A stretch of 12,136 nucleotides of DNA from DAOMOP01 sp035444405. Lineage in GTDB: Bacteria; Pseudomonadota; Gammaproteobacteria; Burkholderiales; Rhodocyclaceae. The number at the start of each line of letters is the position of its first letter. The stretch's first letter is position 1. This document shows, piece after piece, positions 6,432-12,136 of the stretch. A program made the translations under genes and the position numbers. The DNA lies in contig DAOMOP010000122.1 in NCBI GenBank assembly GCA_035444405.1, positions 1 to 12,136 of the forward strand, written 5' to 3'. Under the pieces are notes generated by a model. It worked only from the letters and a program-made list of their open reading frames with translations. It was not told the origin of the DNA and did no database searches.

Positions 6432-8930
6432 CTACCCTGGCGCCGGCTGCATCAGGAAGGCGTTGAACTCGCGCGCCGGCACCGGGCGGCTGGCGATGTA
6501 GCCCTGGTACGCGTCGCAGCCGAGCGCGCGCAGGATCTCGAGCTGGTCCTCGGTCTCGACGCCTTCGGCGAGCGTCTGGAGGGCGAGGCTGTGCGCCATC
6601 GCGATCGTCGCGGTGACGATCGCCTCGTCGTTGCTGCCCGGACCCATGCCGCGGATGAAGCTCTGGTCGATCTTGAGCTTGTCGAGCGGGAAGCGCTTCA
6701 GGTACGCGAGCGACGAGTAGCCGGTGCCGAAGTCGTCGACGGCGAGGCCGACCCCGAGCGCACGCAGGGCGTCGAGCTTGGCGACCGCCTCGTCGACGTC
6801 GCGCATCAGCGCCGACTCGGTGATCTCGAGCTCCAGGCGCACGGCCGGCAGACCGGTGTCGGCGAGCACGGCGGCGACCAGTCCGACGATGTCGTGCTCG
6901 CGAAACTGGCGCACCGACAGGTTGACCGCGATGCGCCCGAACGGCAGGCCGGCATCGATCCACGCGCGCGCCTGCGCGCAGGCCTCGCGCAGCACCCACT
7001 CGCCGATCGCCACGATCAGGCCGGTGTCCTCGGCGAGCGGGATGAAGCGGTCCGGACTGACCAGTCCGCCATGGCCCTGGCGCCAGCGCAGCAGCGCCTC
7101 GGCACCGACCACGTCGCAAGCCGGATCGAGGCTGATCAGGGGCTGATAGAAGACCTCGAACTCGTCGCGCTCGAGCGCGCGGCGCAGCTGCAGCTCGAGC
7201 TCGAGGCGCTCGTTGGCGGCCGAAGTCAGCGCGCTCAGGTAGAACTGCGCGATGCCGCGCCCCTCCTCCTTGGCGCGATAAAGCGCCGCGTCGGCGTGCT
7301 GCAGCAGCTGCGTGACCAAATCGCCGTCGGCCGGGTGGAGGCTGATGCCGACGCTGGCGCTCGAGACGACCTCGTGGCCGCTCGACACGCGGATCGGCTG
7401 CTCGACCAGCCCGATGATGCGGTGCGCGAGCACGCCGGCAGCCTCGGGCGAGGCGAGATTCTCCATGATGACGAGGAACTCGTCGCCGCCCAGGCGCCCG
7501 AGCGTGTCGTCGTCGCCGATGCCGTCCTTGAGGCGGCGCGCGATGTGCACGATGACCTCGTCGCCGACCGGATGACCGAGGCTGTCGTTGACGTTCTTGA
7601 AGCGGTCGAGATCGATGCACAGCACGGCGACCAGCTGGCGGTGGCGCCGCGCATGGTCGAGCGCATGCTCGAGGCGCGACTGCAGCAGCAGCCGGTTGGG
7701 CAGGTCGGTGAGCGGGTCGTAGTGATAGAGATGCTCGAGGCGCTGCTCGGAGTGCTTGGACGCGCTGATGTCGGTCCAGCTGCCGACGATCTCGACCGGC
7801 CGGCCGGTCTCGTCGCGCAGCACGCGCATCTCGTCGTGCACCCAGCACAGGCGCCCATCGCGGTGCATGAAGCGGTATTCGAGCGTGCGCTGGCCGGCCG
7901 CGAGCAGCACGTCGGTGCGCACCATCGCCTGCTCGCGGTCGTCCGCATGCACGTTGCGCCGCCACCAGTCGGGGGCGAGCGCCTCGTCGACGGTGTAACC
8001 GAGCAGGCGCTCGATGTTCTCGCTGACCCAGGTCGCGACCAGGCGGCGGCCGTCGATCGCGAGCGTGTAGAGCAGCGTGGGGCTGGCGGCGAGCAGCTGC
8101 GTGAGCCGCCCGGAGGTCTCGCGCAGGCGCGCGCCCTCGCGCGCGAGCTCGGCCTGGTGATGCACGCGCTCGAGCGTGCCGGCGAGCTGGAACAGATAGC
8201 CGTCGCGCTTGCACAGGTAGTCGTCGAGCCCGAAGCGCAGCGCGCTGGCGGCGAGCTCCTCGTTGCCGTGGCCGGTGACCAGCACGATCGGCAGGTCGCG
8301 CCCGTGCTCCTGACGCAGCAGGCGCGCGAGCTCGAGGCCGCCCATGCCGGGCAGCCGGTCATCGAGCAGCAGCACGTCGAAGGGCAGCGGCGCATCCTCG
8401 CCGGCCGGCAGGCGCAGCAGCACGTCGGCCGCGTCGGCGGCATGCTCGAGCCGGATATGCGGCGCATGCTGGGCGAGATGGTGCCGCGCCTGATCGGCAT
8501 CGAACGGGTTGTGCTCGGCATAGAGCACGCTCAGCCCGCGCCGCGCCACGCCGCCGGCCTCCTGGCGGTGGGCGCACGCCTGTTCGATGCGCTGGGCGAG
8601 GCGTTGCAGGTAGTCGTCGTGCTTGGCGAGATAGTCGTCGGCACCGGCACGGATCGCCGCCGCCACGACGTCCTGATCGCCCGCGCTGGTAAGCACGATG
8701 GCCGGCAGCGGCACGCCCTGCCGCCGCAGCTCCGCCAGCAGCTCGAGGCCGCTGCCGTCGGGCAGGTTCAGATCGAGCAGCAGCGCATCGAACGCGTCGT
8801 TGGCGAGCCACCGGCGCCCTTCGTCGAGCGTGCACGCGCGCACCAGCGCAACGTGCGGCGCATGGCGGGCGAGCGCCCGCTGGGCGAGGTCGGCGTCGCT
8901 GTCGGTATCCTCGATGTACAACACGCGCAT
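6432..8930 (-). CDS. Tandem-receiver REC-REC-PAS-GGDEF-EAL cyclic-di-GMP regulator
   Basis: The product has 832 residues. REC1 (about 1-120) has E7/D8, phospho-acceptor D53, T81 and K103. REC2 (about 132-255) has D190, T219 and K241, but its acidic pair is Glu139-His140. A PAS domain (about 280-392, SENIERLLGYTVDEA) follows a short helical linker. The GGDEF domain (400-565) keeps DPLTDLPNR and an intact GGDEF at 481-485. The inhibitory RxxD is lost: positions 472-475 read GDDD. The EAL domain (575-828) has E611-A-L, N670, E702, D732-D733-FGTG, K753 and E789, so it looks catalytically complete. It should be cytoplasmic and may both make and break c-di-GMP. ATG at 8930 begins the receiver directly; longer N-terminal readings add only low-complexity residues. 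No histidine kinase gene is nearby. Confidence 0.95.
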   Translation of the reverse strand: MRVLYIEDTDSDADLAQRALARHAPHVALVRACTLDEGRRWLANDAFDALLLDLNLPDGSGLELLAELRRQGVPLPAIVLTSAGDQDVVAAAIRAGADDYLAKHDDYLQRLAQRIEQACAHRQEAGGVARRGLSVLYAEHNPFDADQARHHLAQHAPHIRLEHAADAADVLLRLPAGEDAPLPFDVLLLDDRLPGMGGLELARLLRQEHGRDLPIVLVTGHGNEELAASALRFGLDDYLCKRDGYLFQLAGTLERVHHQAELAREGARLRETSGRLTQLLAASPTLLYTLAIDGRRLVATWVSENIERLLGYTVDEALAPDWWRRNVHADDREQAMVRTDVLLAAGQRTLEYRFMHRDGRLCWVHDEMRVLRDETGRPVEIVGSWTDISASKHSEQRLEHLYHYDPLTDLPNRLLLQSRLEHALDHARRHRQLVAVLCIDLDRFKNVNDSLGHPVGDEVIVHIARRLKDGIGDDDTLGRLGGDEFLVIMENLASPEAAGVLAHRIIGLVEQPIRVSSGHEVVSSASVGISLHPADGDLVTQLLQHADAALYRAKEEGRGIAQFYLSALTSAANERLELELQLRRALERDEFEVFYQPLISLDPACDVVGAEALLRWRQGHGGLVSPDRFIPLAEDTGLIVAIGEWVLREACAQARAWIDAGLPFGRIAVNLSVRQFREHDIVGLVAAVLADTGLPAVRLELEITESALMRDVDEAVAKLDALRALGVGLAVDDFGTGYSSLAYLKRFPLDKLKIDQSFIRGMGPGSNDEAIVTATIAMAHSLALQTLAEGVETEDQLEILRALGCDAYQGYIASRPVPAREFNAFLMQPAPG

Positions 8931-8953
8931 GATCGATTCCGCTTTTGCCCGCC

Positions 8954-8977
8954 GGCGTCGGGCGCACCGCCGACGCC
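8954..8977 (-). repeat. Inverted repeat upstream of the GGDEF-EAL gene
   Basis: GGCGTCGG (8954-8961) and CCGACGCC (8970-8977) form a perfect 8-bp stem with an 8-base loop, 23 bases before the regulator's ATG. In its mRNA this would be a strong leader hairpin; in DNA it could be an operator. No U tract follows. Confidence 0.45.
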
Positions 8978-9002
8978 CGCCCACCCCGGCGTTTCGGCGC
9001 GA

Positions 9003-9023
9003 CCGGCGCAGCGCCTGCGCCGG
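9003..9023. repeat. 9-bp perfect inverted repeat in the divergent intergenic region
   Basis: CCGGCGCAG and CTGCGCCGG pair perfectly around the 3-base loop CGC. It lies between the two divergent transcription units and is the longest uninterrupted palindrome I saw. It may separate the units or bind a dimeric protein. Its left arm and loop share the 13-mer CCGGCGCAGCGCC with 12111-12123 near the right edge of the window. Confidence 0.45.
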
Positions 9024-9052
9024 CGCGGCCTTCACTGGTATGAGAATCACAT

Positions 9053-9074
9053 GGACGGGAATTGTCGCCCGTCC
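9053..9074. repeat. Inverted repeat GGACGGG-N8-CCCGTCC
   Basis: Two perfect 7-base arms flank the AT-richer loop AATTGTCG. The layout (dyad with AT-rich centre, 22 bases overall) resembles a regulator-binding site more than a terminator, since no T run follows. It lies about 50 bases upstream of the candidate TRAP -35. Confidence 0.4.
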
Positions 9075-9078
9075 GCCT

Positions 9079-9113
9079 TCGCCCTGCAACCGCGGCGCCC
9101 GCCTCGCCCTGCA
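9079..9113. repeat. Direct repeat TCGCCCTGCA, two copies 25 bases apart
   Basis: The 10-mer occurs at 9079-9088 and 9104-9113, just upstream of the candidate TRAP promoter. The spacing is between two and two-and-a-half helical turns. It could be paired binding sites or chance in GC-rich DNA. Confidence 0.3.
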
Positions 9114-9121
9114 GACGGAGA

Positions 9122-9150
9122 TGGACAGCAAATTTCACCCCTGATATGTT
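9122..9150 (+). promoter_or_regulatory. Candidate sigma70 promoter for the dctQMP operon
   Basis: TGGACA (9122-9127, five of six to TTGACA) is followed after exactly 17 bases by TATGTT (9145-9150, four of six to TATAAT). The stretch is clearly richer in A and T than its surroundings. Transcription would begin near 9157, giving a leader of about 30 bases with AGGGG six bases before the dctQ ATG. No clear sigma54 GG-N10-GC site was found in this region. Confidence 0.5.
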
Positions 9151-9163
9151 TGACGCCTGATAT
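9141..9163 (+). promoter_or_regulatory. Direct repeat CTGATAT across the TRAP -10 and start region, possible operator
   Basis: CTGATAT occurs at 9141-9147 and 9157-9163, 16 bases apart. One copy overlaps the candidate -10 and the other covers the predicted transcription start. A protein bound to these sites would block initiation. Such short repeats can be chance. Confidence 0.35.
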
Positions 9164-9186
9164 TTCATCCGACACAGGGGCGGGAC

Positions 9187-9708
9187 ATGGCAGCACAGGG
9201 TACGTCGGCGGTTTTCGGCTCATCGGCCAGCCGGCTTTATCACTGCCTGATGAGCGGCTGCGGGCTGTTGGCGGCGGTGCTGTTCGGCGCGATGGGGCTG
9301 CTCGTGTGCGCCGACATCGCGGTGCGCAACCTCGCCGGCGGCACGATCGCGTGGAGCGTCGAGGTCACCGAGTACATGCTGATGGCGGCGACCTTCATCG
9401 CGGCGCCGTGGCTGCTTTACCTCGGTGACCACATCCGCATCGACATCGCGCTGCGTGCGCTGCCCGATGCGCCGCGGCGCGCGCTCGAAGCGCTCACCGA
9501 TGTAGTGGGCCTGGCGATCAGCGCAGTGCTCGCCTGGCAGTGCCTCGCCGTCACGCAGGACGCCGCGGCACAGGGCGGCATGGTGTTCAAGGTGCTGGTA
9601 TTCGCCGAATGGTGGCTGAACCTGCCGATGCTGTTCGCGGCGGTGCTGCTGTCGGTCGAGTTCGCGCGCCGGCTGCTGCGGCGCGCGCGGCCGCGCGTGG
9701 AGCGCTGA
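9187..9708 (+). CDS. dctQ: TRAP transporter small permease subunit (DctQ)
   Basis: The 173-residue protein has four hydrophobic helices (about 20-42, 60-80, 100-122 and 138-162), the DctQ layout. The family block EVTEYMLMAATFIAAPWLLY (60-79) followed by LGDHIRIDI (80-88) is clear. DctQ pairs with DctM in the inner membrane to form the sodium- or proton-driven TRAP uptake system fed by a periplasmic binding protein. AGGGG six bases upstream supports ATG 9187; the alternative Met22 would trim only the polar N-terminus. It is the first gene of the operon, directly behind the candidate promoter. Its stop is one base before the dctM ATG. Confidence 0.93.
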   Translation: MAAQGTSAVFGSSASRLYHCLMSGCGLLAAVLFGAMGLLVCADIAVRNLAGGTIAWSVEVTEYMLMAATFIAAPWLLYLGDHIRIDIALRALPDAPRRALEALTDVVGLAISAVLAWQCLAVTQDAAAQGGMVFKVLVFAEWWLNLPMLFAAVLLSVEFARRLLRRARPRVER

Positions 9709-9709
9709 G

Positions 9710-11023
9710 ATGGAGTGGCAGTCGGCACTTGCGCTGATGCTCGGCAGCCTGTTCGCGCTGATGCTGGTCGGCGTGCCGGTGGCGTTCGCGTTCCTCGGCG
9801 TGAACCTCATCGGGGCGTGGATCTTCCTCGGCGGCGAGCCGGGCCTCGCGCAGCTGGTGCGCAATTCGGTGCGCGCGGTCACGAGCTTCTCGCTGACGCC
9901 GATCCCGCTGTTCGTGCTGATGGGCGAGGTGCTGTTCCACACCGGCCTCGCCTACCGCGCGATCGAGGCGATCGAGCGGCTGATCGCGAAAGTGCCGGGC
10001 CGGCTGTCGGTGGTGTCGGTGCTCGGCGGCACGACCTTCGCGACGCTGTCGGGCTCGACGATCGCCAACACCGCGATGATGGGCGGCACGCTGCTGCCCG
10101 AGATGCTGCGCCGCGGCTACCACCCGACGCTGGCGATGGGACCGATCATGGCGGTCGGCGGCATCGCGATGCTGATCCCGCCGTCGGCGCTGGCGGTGAT
10201 GCTCGGCAGCCTGGCAGGCATCTCGATCGCGCAGCTGCTGGTCGGCGGCATCGTGCCGGGGCTGGTGATGGCGATCGGCTTTCTCGGCTACGTCGTGCTG
10301 CGCTCGCGCACCGATCCCGGCGCCGCACCGGCCGACGGCGGCGACGACGGCGCGCACGGCTGGGCGCGCTGGTGGCCGTTCGTGCGCGACGTCGTGCCGC
10401 TCTTGGGCATCTTCGTCGCCGTGGTCGGCAGCATGCTGGCCGGCTGGGCCTCGCCGACCGAATCGGCCGCGATCGGCGCGCTCGCATCGGTGGTGGCGAC
10501 GATCGCGTATCGCGTGCTGACGCTGCACGCGCTCTACAAGGCGCTGCTCGAGACCGCGCGCATCTCGGTGCTGATCCTGTTCGTGCTGGTGGCCTCGACC
10601 ACGTTCGCACAGATCCTGAGCTTCTCGGGCGCCTCGGGACTGCTGTCGCTGATCCGCGACCTCGAGCTGTCGCCGCTGATGCTGGTGGTCGGCATGCTGC
10701 TGATCCTGCTCGTGCTCGGCTGCGTGATCGACCAGATCAGCATGATGATGATCACGCTGCCGTTCTTCATGCCGCTCGCGCTCGCCGCCGGCATCGACCC
10801 GGTGTGGCTGGGCGTGATGATGCTGATCGCGATGGAGATCGGCCTGCTGACGCCGCCGTTCGGGCTGCTGCTGATGGTCATGCAAAGCGTCGCGCCACCC
10901 GGCATCCGGCTGCAGCAGATCTACGCCTCGGCTGCGCCCTTCCTCGCCATCGAACTCGTCGTACTCGCCTTGATCATCGCCGTGCCGTGGCTCGCGATCG
11001 GCCTGCCGCGGCTGATGTCGTAG
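9710..11023 (+). CDS. dctM: TRAP transporter large permease subunit (DctM)
   Basis: The 437-residue protein is hydrophobic throughout, close to the usual 425-435 of DctM, with about twelve membrane segments. It is the ion-coupled transport subunit. Family blocks are PLFVLMGEVLFHTGL, FATLSGSTIANTAMMGG, IPPSALAVMLGSLAGISIAQ with LLVGGIVPG directly following, WASPTESAAIGA, and the C-terminal GLLTPPFGLLLMVMQ. A polar loop near residues 204-222 (TDPGAAPADGGDDGAHGWA) divides the two halves. ATG is one base after the dctQ stop, and GGAG lies within the end of dctQ, so the two are likely translationally coupled and made in equal amounts. Confidence 0.97.
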   Translation: MEWQSALALMLGSLFALMLVGVPVAFAFLGVNLIGAWIFLGGEPGLAQLVRNSVRAVTSFSLTPIPLFVLMGEVLFHTGLAYRAIEAIERLIAKVPGRLSVVSVLGGTTFATLSGSTIANTAMMGGTLLPEMLRRGYHPTLAMGPIMAVGGIAMLIPPSALAVMLGSLAGISIAQLLVGGIVPGLVMAIGFLGYVVLRSRTDPGAAPADGGDDGAHGWARWWPFVRDVVPLLGIFVAVVGSMLAGWASPTESAAIGALASVVATIAYRVLTLHALYKALLETARISVLILFVLVASTTFAQILSFSGASGLLSLIRDLELSPLMLVVGMLLILLVLGCVIDQISMMMITLPFFMPLALAAGIDPVWLGVMMLIAMEIGLLTPPFGLLLMVMQSVAPPGIRLQQIYASAAPFLAIELVVLALIIAVPWLAIGLPRLMS

Positions 11024-11058
11024 TCGTCACGCAGCACCCACCCAGGAGGAGAAGACGC

Positions 11059-12030
11059 ATGAAGCACCAGCACACCGCCAAGCTCGCCGCCGGCGCCCTG
11101 CTCGCACTGGCCGCCGTCACCGCGCAGGCCGCCGAGATCACGCTCAGGGCCGTGTCGGCCTTCGGCATGGACACCTTTTTCTCGCAGCGCTTCAAGCAGT
11201 TCGTCGACAAGGTCAACACCGAAGGCAAGGGCATCATGCAGATCCAGGTGGTCGGCGGCCCGGAGTCGATGCCGCCGTTCGAGGTCGGCAGCGCGGTGCG
11301 CGCCGGCGTCGTCGATCTGGCCAACACCACCGGCGTGTTCCATTCCAACCTCGTGCCCGAGGCGCTGACGCTGTCGATCAGCGAAAAGCGCATCGACGCG
11401 CTGCGCGCCAACGGCGGCCATGCGCTGATGGACCGCATCCACCGCGACAAGGCCAACATGGTGTGGGTCGCGCGCATCTCCGACGGCCTGCAGTATCACG
11501 TCTACACGACGCGCCCGGTCACCTCGGCCGACCTCTCCGGCATGAAGCTGCGCAGCGTGCCGGTGTACCGCCCATTCTTCCAGGCGCTCGGCGCGACGCC
11601 GTTGCAGGTGCCGCCGGGCGAGGTGTATACCGCGCTCGAGCGCGGCATGGTCGACGGCTACGGCTGGCCCTCGACCGGCATCCTCGACCTCGGCTGGCAC
11701 GAGAAGACCAAGTACCGCATCGAGCCGGGCTTCTACAACGTCGAGGTCGGCCTGTACATGAACCAGGACACCTGGAATCGCCTCGACGACGCCCAGCGCA
11801 CCTTCCTCGACAAGCAGGTGCAGTGGGTCGAGTCGCTCAACGCGGCCGAGCTCGAGCTCGGCGAGGCCGAAAAGCGCCGTCAGGCCGAAGTCGGCATCGA
11901 GACGATCACGCTGCCGGCCGACGAGGCCGAAAAGTTCCGCGCCAAGGCCTACGAGGCCGGCTGGCAGGCGATCGCCGAGGCGAGCCCGCAGAACGTCGAG
12001 GCGCTGCGCGAGCTCTTCGGTGCCGACTGA
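11059..12030 (+). CDS. dctP: TRAP transporter periplasmic solute-binding protein (DctP)
   Basis: The 323-residue protein starts with a Sec signal peptide: basic MKHQHTAK, an alanine/leucine core, and cleavage expected after AQA at residue 24. The mature protein delivers solute to DctQM. The binding block around residues 160-200 includes Arg165 in MKLRSVPVYR, the position that usually salt-bridges a substrate carboxylate. It continues with ALGATPLQVPPGEVYTALE and RGMVDGYGWP. TRAP solutes are mostly organic acids, so a carboxylate is likely, but the identity cannot be read. A very strong AGGAGGA lies 8 bases upstream. With the 35-base spacer after dctM this fits the need for more binding protein than membrane subunit. 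Placing dctP last (QMP) is a less common order than PQM. Confidence 0.93.
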   Translation: MKHQHTAKLAAGALLALAAVTAQAAEITLRAVSAFGMDTFFSQRFKQFVDKVNTEGKGIMQIQVVGGPESMPPFEVGSAVRAGVVDLANTTGVFHSNLVPEALTLSISEKRIDALRANGGHALMDRIHRDKANMVWVARISDGLQYHVYTTRPVTSADLSGMKLRSVPVYRPFFQALGATPLQVPPGEVYTALERGMVDGYGWPSTGILDLGWHEKTKYRIEPGFYNVEVGLYMNQDTWNRLDDAQRTFLDKQVQWVESLNAAELELGEAEKRRQAEVGIETITLPADEAEKFRAKAYEAGWQAIAEASPQNVEALRELFGAD

Positions 12031-12097
12031 GGCCGTCGGCGACGTCGAGTCGTGGCGGCGCCGCGCGCGGGCGTGAGCGGCCGGGCGGCGACCGCTT

Positions 12098-12116
12098 CGC
12101 CGGCGTCGAGCCGGCG
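12098..12116. repeat. Inverted repeat downstream of dctP
   Basis: CGCCGGC and GCCGGCG form a 7-bp stem with loop GTCGA; past one mismatch GCT/AGC adds three pairs. No T tract follows within the window, so a terminator for the TRAP operon is not demonstrated. I see no supported gene in 12031-12136; no minus frame has a stop there, and the plus frames lack a convincing start. Confidence 0.35.
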
Positions 12117-12136
12117 CAGCGCCGCGGCAAGGCCCG

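Noticed and set aside
8931..9131. A 67-residue N-terminal extension of the c-di-GMP protein
   Set aside because: The added residues are Arg/Ala-rich and cross the intergenic dyads, while the receiver domain begins exactly at the ATG at 8930.
9040..9144. A small plus-strand frame of 34 codons starting MRITWTG
   Set aside because: It has no ribosome site, crosses dyads and the candidate promoter, and its residues show no recognisable pattern.
9150..9155. TTGACG as a -35 for the TRAP operon
   Set aside because: A -10 at the right distance would be ACACAG at about 9172-9177, which is poor and would start transcription almost at the dctQ ATG.
6591..9428. A 945-codon open frame on the plus strand opposite the c-di-GMP gene and into dctQ
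   Set aside because: Same reasoning; it is a shadow of the GGDEF-EAL gene and runs through the intergenic control region and the real dctQ start.
12031..12136. A minus-strand frame entering from the right edge (GLAAALRRLDAGEAVAARPL)
   Set aside because: It looks protein-like for about 26 codons, then turns into Arg-rich shadow sequence, and has no stop before dctP, so a convergent gene end is not supported.
1..12136. Search for CRISPR arrays, insertion sequences, toxin-antitoxin pairs, phage genes, tRNA or rRNA
   Set aside because: No regularly spaced repeats, transposase motifs, small paired genes or RNA gene signatures were seen; the genes are mostly housekeeping or common accessory types.

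Overview
The window is strongly GC-rich, visibly around 70 % by eye (not computed), with codons that mostly end in G or C. It carries the proteobacterial glutathione gene pair gshA-gshB, with gshA of the ATP-grasp-like family (about 430 residues) rather than the enterobacterial type. Together with a DctPQM TRAP transporter and a two-receiver GGDEF-EAL protein, this suggests a betaproteobacterium, perhaps of the Rhodocyclales or Burkholderiales. That placement is inference from gene content.

Layout: everything left of about 8930 is on the minus strand. Read in the direction of transcription, this strand holds a REC-REC-PAS-GGDEF-EAL regulator (8930-6432), a solitary gamma-class adenine DNA methyltransferase (6356-5100), an intrinsic-terminator-like hairpin (5036-5006), and then gshA, gshB and apbE (4988-1662). 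gshB and apbE overlap by ATGA. Next comes a run of ten N (1637-1646) marking a scaffold join. Left of the join lie a 22-codon stub of a TerC/YjbE-type membrane protein, a DMT/EamA permease (1542-640), and the start of a 2-hydroxychromene-2-carboxylate isomerase-like protein that runs off the left edge. A 256-base intergenic region (8931-9186) with several hairpins, repeats and a candidate sigma70 promoter separates the regulator from a plus-strand TRAP operon, dctQ-dctM-dctP (9187-12030). The last 106 bases hold no supported gene.

How the genes work together: GshA and GshB make glutathione in two ATP-dependent steps. ApbE, made from a start codon that overlaps the gshB stop, is an exported lipoprotein that would attach FMN to extracytoplasmic redox proteins; no target lies in the window. 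The TRAP operon encodes a complete transporter (small membrane subunit, large membrane subunit, periplasmic binding protein) for an unidentified, probably carboxylate, solute. The c-di-GMP protein has no cognate kinase here and the methyltransferase has no restriction partner here.

The points most worth a second look are the terminator-like hairpin that leaves no room for a promoter before gshA, the solitary methyltransferase with a TTG start and a structured leader, the asymmetric receiver pair in the c-di-GMP protein, the lysine at a conserved metal-site position in ApbE, and the scaffold join that cuts a terC-like gene. I found no CRISPR array, insertion sequence, tRNA or rRNA. I see no convincing new multi-gene system.
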